9,539 nt of DNA from a bacterium (GTDB lineage Bacteria > Bacteroidota > Bacteroidia > Bacteroidales > Bacteroidaceae): the NCBI GenBank assembly GCA_004559785.1, contig SFXD01000081.1, positions 1-9,539 on the forward strand. Direction: 5' to 3'. The notes under the pieces are model-generated. The model had not been told where the DNA came from. It searched no databases and saw nothing but the letters and a program-made list of their open reading frames with translations. The position numbers and the translations under genes were made by a program. Positions 6,153 through 9,539 of the stretch are shown piece after piece (within the stretch, counting starts at the first letter, position 1; each line of letters starts with the position of its first letter).

Positions 6153-6172
6153 CATATAAATATACAATCACA

Positions 6173-6976
6173 ATGCTAAATTTCGTCTCAATCGGAAGCG
6201 GGAGCAGCGGCAACTGCTATTTACTATATACAGAAACAACCTGCCTGATGATAGACTCCGGCATCGCATTCAAGACGCTCAAGAGGCATCTCAAGAATCT
6301 GGGTATCGAGTTGGAGAAGGTGGATGCCCTATTCATAACACACGACCACGCTGACCACATCAAGGCCGTAGGGCATATAGCAAACACGTACGGCAAGCCC
6401 GTATATGCCACAGAACCCGTACATGTCGGCATTCAGCACAATTACTGCGTATCGCACAAGCCAGAAGCCCAGTACATACGCAGGATATCCAAGGGAGAGC
6501 GTGTCTGCATCGGAGAACTTGAGGTAACACCCTTTGACGTACCTCACGATAGCAGCGACTGCGTGGGTTACAGCATAAGGCATGGAGACACGGTATTCTG
6601 CCTCATCACAGACATCGGGCACGTTACACAGACGATATCCGAGCAGGTCTCGATGGCCGACTATATTGTCCTTGAGGCAAACCATGACGAGGACATGCTC
6701 ATGATGGGCAAGTACTCGGCATATCTCAAGGGACGAATCAGGGGTGACAAGGGGCACCTGTGCAACAAGGAGTCGGCACGCTTGCTTGCCGAACACGGGA
6801 CGCCAAGGCTGAAGCATGTATGGCTGTGCCATCTGAGCGAGGAGAACAACCATCCCGAACTGGCACGGAAGACAATGGAATCCGTGTTGAGAAGCTACGG
6901 CATATTGCCCGGGGTAGACTTCGAACTGGATATACTGAAACGAAAGTCACCATCGGAAATATACCATTTGAAATAG
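6173..6976 (+). CDS. MBL-fold metallohydrolase, YycJ/WalJ-like
   Basis: This is a 267-residue cytoplasmic metallo-beta-lactamase-fold enzyme, probably a dinuclear-metal phosphodiesterase or nuclease. The related YycJ/WalJ of Gram-positives is linked to cell-wall signalling and DNA-repair phenotypes; its role here is not known. Metal-ligand motifs are in family order: THDHADH (56-62; His57, His59, Asp61, His62), His125 in VPHD, Asp147 in TDIGH, and His220 in the family-typical CHLSEENN (219-226). The N-terminus starts with the usual SIGSGSSGNCYL (6-17). I chose Met at 6173 rather than the more upstream in-frame ATG at 6044. The longer form would overlap tamL, add 43 unrelated residues and run through the promoter. 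No terminator is seen after the gene; 6977-7058 holds only a short direct repeat (GCCACGG at 6986 and 7000). Confidence 0.92.
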   Translation: MLNFVSIGSGSSGNCYLLYTETTCLMIDSGIAFKTLKRHLKNLGIELEKVDALFITHDHADHIKAVGHIANTYGKPVYATEPVHVGIQHNYCVSHKPEAQYIRRISKGERVCIGELEVTPFDVPHDSSDCVGYSIRHGDTVFCLITDIGHVTQTISEQVSMADYIVLEANHDEDMLMMGKYSAYLKGRIRGDKGHLCNKESARLLAEHGTPRLKHVWLCHLSEENNHPELARKTMESVLRSYGILPGVDFELDILKRKSPSEIYHLK

Positions 6977-7058
6977 CGCAAAACAGCCACGGCAAGCGTG
7001 CCACGGGCGTAGTTTGGACATAATTATTGTGCAGAAGGTAAAAAAATAAGCCCAAACA

Positions 7059-7090
7059 TTTGGCTGTTTGAACAAAAGTCCATACCTTTG
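7059..7090 (+). promoter_or_regulatory. Promoter of tRNA-Lys (and possibly aspS)
   Basis: TTTG (7059-7062), a 20-bp spacer and TACCTTTG (7083-7090) match both consensus elements exactly, making this the best promoter in the window. The tRNA begins 24 nt downstream. A small hairpin (AGCC...GGCT, 7049-7065) overlaps the -33 element. Confidence 0.8.
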
Positions 7091-7113
7091 CACACGCAAA
7101 AACGACAAAGGAT

Positions 7114-7186
7114 GCGTCCTTAGCTCAGTTGGTAGAGCAATTGACTCTTAATCAATGGGTCCAGGGTTCGAGCCCCTGAGGGCGTA
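7114..7186 (+). tRNA. tRNA-Lys(CTT)
   Basis: This is a 73-nt tRNA. Acceptor GCGTCCT (7114-7120) pairs with AGGGCGT (7179-7185, G-U at the first and fourth pairs), and the discriminator is A7186. The anticodon stem ATTGA/TCAAT carries loop CTCTTAA with anticodon CTT (reads AAG). The T arm is CAGGG-TTCGAGC-CCCTG. No CCA is encoded. It sits 82 nt upstream of aspS on the same strand. Confidence 0.95.
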
Positions 7187-7188
7187 CT

Positions 7189-7223
7189 AAGGAAGGATGG
7201 ACTGATGAAGTTCGTCCTTCCTT
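7189..7223 (+). other. 15-bp hairpin between tRNA-Lys and aspS
   Basis: AAGGAAGGATGGACT (7189-7203) pairs with AGTTCGTCCTTCCTT (7209-7223), including two G-U pairs, around a 5-nt loop GATGA. It starts 2 nt after the tRNA discriminator base. It is followed by TGGTAAT rather than a U tract, so it is not a canonical terminator. It may mark the processing site of a tRNA-Lys/aspS transcript or cause partial termination. Confidence 0.7.
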
Positions 7224-7249
7224 TGGTAATAGGGAGTCTTTAACTAAAA

Positions 7250-7263
7250 TATATAATTATATA
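7250..7263 (+). promoter_or_regulatory. 14-bp AT palindrome in the aspS leader
   Basis: TATATAATTATATA is a perfect palindrome lying 5 bp before the aspS ATG, inside about 30 nt of almost pure A/T. AT-rich, SD-less leaders favour initiation in Bacteroidetes, and that alone may explain it. Being low-complexity, the palindrome may be chance. Confidence 0.35.
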
Positions 7264-7268
7264 ATATA

Positions 7269-9059
7269 ATGTATAGGACAAGAACGTGTGGCGAGCTCAG
7301 GCTTGCCGATGTAGGCGAGAGTGTTACTCTTGCAGGATGGGTTCAGAGCATTCACAATCTTGGTGCCCTGACATTCGTTGACCTCAGGGACAGATATGGC
7401 ATAACCCAGTTGGCCTTCAACGAGGATGCCTCCGAAGACCTGAGGCAGAAGGCTGCCAGGTTGGGCAGAGAATACGTGTTGCAAGCCAAGGGTATCGTTG
7501 CCGAGCGATACAGCAAGAACAAGAACCTTCCCACGGGAGACATAGAGATATTGGTGGACGAACTGACCATTCTTAACGAGAGTGCCACGCCTCCATTCAC
7601 CATAGAGGAGAATAGCGACGGCGGAGACGACATCCGCATGAAATATCGCTATCTCGACCTGAGACGCCCATGCGTTCGCCAGAATCTGGAACTCAGGCAC
7701 AAGTTCGCCTTCGAGGTCAGGAGATACCTCGACGAGCATGGATTCCTTGAGATAGAGACTCCCGTACTGGTGAACAGCACTCCCGAGGGAGCGCGCGATT
7801 TCGTTGTGCCAAGCCGCATGAACCCTGGTCAGTTCTATGCCTTGCCACAGAGCCCGCAGACACTTAAGCAACTTCTCATGGTGGCTGGCATGGATAGATA
7901 TTTCCAGATTGTCAAGTGCTTCCGCGACGAAGACCTTAGGGCAGACCGACAGCCCGAGTTTACGCAGATCGACTGCGAGATGTCGTTTGTTGAGCAGGAG
8001 GACATATTGCAGATGTTCGAAGGCATGAGCCGCCACCTCTTCAAGACCATTAAGGGAATAGAACTGCCGCCTCTCCCTCGCATGACATGGGCAGAGGCAA
8101 TGAGGTACTACGGCAGCGACAAGCCCGACACACGGTTTGGCATGAGATTCGTGGAACTGAAGTGTACACAGACAGACAATGCCTCGTCTGAGACCGTCGA
8201 CTCCATCTTCCCCGAGGGGTTTGCCGTCTTCGATTCCGCTGCCTACATCGGGGCAATTCTTGCCGAGGGACAGGCTTCCTATACACGCAAGCAGATTGAC
8301 CAACTGACGGAGTTCGTCAAGCGTCCACAGATAGGAGCCAAGGGACTCGTGTATGCAAGGGTAGGAGAGGACGGTACTGTGAAGAGCTCCGTAGACAAGT
8401 TCTATGGGCAGGAGACATTGCAAGTGCTGAGGGATAGGATGGGCGCAAAGGCTGGCGACCTGATACTGATACTCTCCGGCGACGATGCCATGAAGGTGCG
8501 CAAGCAACTTTGCGAACTTAGGTTGGAGATGGGCACGCGCATGGGGCTCAGGAACAAGGATGTCTATTCCTGTCTGTGGGTAGTGGACTTCCCAATGTAC
8601 GAATGGAGCGATGAGGAGCAGCGTCTCATGGCAATGCACCATCCCTTTACCTCTCCCAAGCCAGAGGACATACCCCTGCTCGACACCGACCCTGCCAAGG
8701 TCAGGGCAAACGCATACGACATGGTGATAAACGGCGTGGAGGTAGGAGGCGGAAGCATCCGTATACATGACGCAAGGACACAGCAGAAGATATTCGAGAT
8801 ACTGGGCTTCACTCCCGAACAGGCACAGCAGAAGTTCGGGTTCCTGATGAATGCCTTCAAGTATGGAGCACCCCCACACGGAGGATTGGCGTATGGACTC
8901 GACCGCTTTGTAAGCCTGTTTGCCGGGCTGGACAGCATCAGGGACTGCATAGCCTTCCCCAAGAACAACAGTGGGCGTGACGTGATGCTTGATGCTCCGG
9001 GGATTATAGACCAGAAGCAGTTGGACGAACTGTCGATAGGCATTGTCAAGGGAAATTGA
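7269..9059 (+). CDS. aspS: Aspartyl-tRNA synthetase
   Basis: This 596-residue class IIb synthetase charges tRNA-Asp with aspartate using ATP in the cytoplasm; the length is normal for bacterial AspRS. In order it has an N-terminal OB-fold anticodon-binding domain (about 1-105) and the catalytic domain with motif 1 around 155-173 (GFLEIETPVL). Next come the QSPQ loop (194-197) and motif 2 (FQIVKCFRDEDLR, 212-224, with DRQPEFTQID to 235). A bacterial-type insertion (GAD) domain spans about 290-420, followed by motif 3 (GLAYGLDRF, 539-547). Leu31 and Lys83 fall where discriminating AspRS enzymes carry Leu and Lys, in place of the His and Gly of non-discriminating ones. This suggests it charges only tRNA-Asp, with asparagine handled by an AsnRS elsewhere (inference from remembered alignments). 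It follows tRNA-Lys and a hairpin; no separate strong promoter is visible. A terminator starts 25 nt after the stop. Confidence 0.97.
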   Translation: MYRTRTCGELRLADVGESVTLAGWVQSIHNLGALTFVDLRDRYGITQLAFNEDASEDLRQKAARLGREYVLQAKGIVAERYSKNKNLPTGDIEILVDELTILNESATPPFTIEENSDGGDDIRMKYRYLDLRRPCVRQNLELRHKFAFEVRRYLDEHGFLEIETPVLVNSTPEGARDFVVPSRMNPGQFYALPQSPQTLKQLLMVAGMDRYFQIVKCFRDEDLRADRQPEFTQIDCEMSFVEQEDILQMFEGMSRHLFKTIKGIELPPLPRMTWAEAMRYYGSDKPDTRFGMRFVELKCTQTDNASSETVDSIFPEGFAVFDSAAYIGAILAEGQASYTRKQIDQLTEFVKRPQIGAKGLVYARVGEDGTVKSSVDKFYGQETLQVLRDRMGAKAGDLILILSGDDAMKVRKQLCELRLEMGTRMGLRNKDVYSCLWVVDFPMYEWSDEEQRLMAMHHPFTSPKPEDIPLLDTDPAKVRANAYDMVINGVEVGGGSIRIHDARTQQKIFEILGFTPEQAQQKFGFLMNAFKYGAPPHGGLAYGLDRFVSLFAGLDSIRDCIAFPKNNSGRDVMLDAPGIIDQKQLDELSIGIVKGN

Positions 9060-9084
9060 CATCTTGGTGCGCTAACTTCAGCAT

Positions 9085-9147
9085 CATTGCCGACAAGGTT
9101 CTTGACCTTTCATCGAAGAGGGCATAGATCTTGTCGGCAATGTTTTT
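9085..9147 (+). terminator. Long-stem terminator of aspS
   Basis: CATTGCCGACAAG (9085-9097) and CTTGTCGGCAATG (9130-9142) form a perfect 13-bp stem. It can be extended by about 3 pairs, and five T (9143-9147) follow. The loop region (about 26-32 nt) is unusually long and can itself fold (CCTTTC against GAAGAGG). On the minus strand no T run follows, so it should act only on aspS transcripts. Confidence 0.8.
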
Positions 9148-9187
9148 CTTGCATCCTTAAAGTTAGTTCAAATTCGTCGAGCTCACG

Positions 9188-9517
9188 TCATTTATTTTCA
9201 ATAAGAACAGCGTGTTTCTCATATTGGCCATTAACCACAAGCTCAGCCTCAACCCATAAGTCAATTCTTTGCTCTTGTTTCCAAACATAGACATTCTCAA
9301 CAATGATATCGTCGCAAGCGTTTCTTTCAAGAATCTTCAGTAGCATATATCGGCAGTAGCGATGAAGGATAGGTCTAACGTCTTTATATTTGGACTCACT
9401 CCATCTCAAACACCACGAAAGAACGTAGTCCATTACAGCTTCTGCATGACCATCCACCTCAGATGAGTCTTTCATCAATTGTGGAGTCTTTATCTTTTTT
9501 TGATTAATAATATCCAT
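9188..9517 (-). pseudogene. Truncated PD-(D/E)XK nuclease-like protein
   Basis: The frame encodes 109 residues from ATG at 9517. A helical N-terminal part (about 20-65) precedes RIDLWVEAEL (84-93) and KHAVLIENK (101-109). This Asp-x(n)-Glu-x-Lys pattern (Asp86, Glu107, Lys109) fits the active site of the PD-(D/E)XK superfamily, of the PDDEXK_4-like kind common in Bacteroidetes. Family members normally continue for a few hundred residues, with a QLxxY-type helix soon after the ExK. Here TGA follows the catalytic Lys directly, and the frame beyond it (25 further codons) shows no such helix. I therefore read it as a 3'-truncated remnant. It is AT-richer than its neighbours and lies next to the aspS terminator, which suggests acquired DNA. 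Its promoter would lie beyond the window. A functional short protein is less likely; family assignment is moderate. Confidence 0.55.
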
Positions 9518-9539
9518 TCCTTTTGTTAATTATACGATG

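Noticed and set aside
6044..6172. Upstream in-frame ATG extending the MBL hydrolase by 43 residues
   Set aside because: It would overlap tamL and read through the promoter. The family N-terminus starts at the Met at 6173.
7257..9062. 601-residue open frame antisense to the whole of aspS
   Set aside because: aspS is certain. The antisense frame is open because codon use in aspS avoids the triplets that would give stops on the other strand; it has no promoter and no recognisable domain.
9054..9146. Short minus-strand frame (about 36 codons) reading IADKIYALFDERSRT, overlapping the aspS end
   Set aside because: It lacks a convincing start codon, begins after a stop, overlaps the aspS C-terminus and its terminator, and matches no family I know.

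Overview
The window looks like chromosomal DNA of a Bacteroidales bacterium, most likely in or near Prevotella (Prevotellaceae). Three things point there. Bacteroidetes-type -7 boxes (TAnnTTTG) stand before most transcription units. Start codons lack Shine-Dalgarno sequences and sit in AT-rich leaders. The gene families (lipoprotein TamL, YycJ-like MBL hydrolase, bacterial AspRS) also fit. Genus is inference; no search was run.

Region 1 (1-727) is a tRNA cluster: the 3' part of a tRNA-Gly(GCC) cut by the window edge, then tRNA-Leu(GAG), a second tRNA-Gly(GCC), tRNA-Leu(CAG) and tRNA-Cys(GCA), closed by a strong intrinsic terminator. None encodes the 3' CCA. Each tRNA-Gly is followed by about two tandem 53-bp units. 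Each unit carries a copy of the last 19 nt of the tRNA-Gly gene plus an imperfect inverted complement of it. This is the most unusual structure in the window and recalls the tRNA-tail repeats of the E. coli tyrT locus.

Region 2 (about 762-3072) is a two-gene operon: an unrecognised protein with an extremely acidic C-terminus, then a sodium:solute symporter. The symporter gene overlaps by 60 bp, tail to tail, a TrmH/SpoU-family RNA 2'-O-methyltransferase gene on the minus strand (3013-3768).

Region 3 (3769-6976) starts with a 63-bp divergent promoter region between the methyltransferase and tamL, an outer-membrane assembly lipoprotein of the Omp85/BamA-TamA superfamily. The tamL -7 box lies so close to its ATG that the mRNA may be leaderless. 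A YycJ/WalJ-like metallo-beta-lactamase-fold hydrolase follows from its own promoter.

Region 4 (7059-9147) holds tRNA-Lys(CTT) with a strong promoter, a 15-bp hairpin directly behind it, an AT-rich leader, and aspS (aspartyl-tRNA synthetase), which ends in a long-stem terminator. Beyond it (9188-9517, minus strand) lies an AT-richer open frame resembling the N-terminal part of a PD-(D/E)XK nuclease, which stops exactly at its catalytic lysine and is probably a remnant. No stretch over 300 bases lacks a gene.

Much of the window concerns translation (six tRNA genes or parts of them, AspRS, an RNA methyltransferase) and the envelope (TamL, symporter). Apart from the tRNA-tail repeats and the nuclease remnant it reads as ordinary core chromosome.
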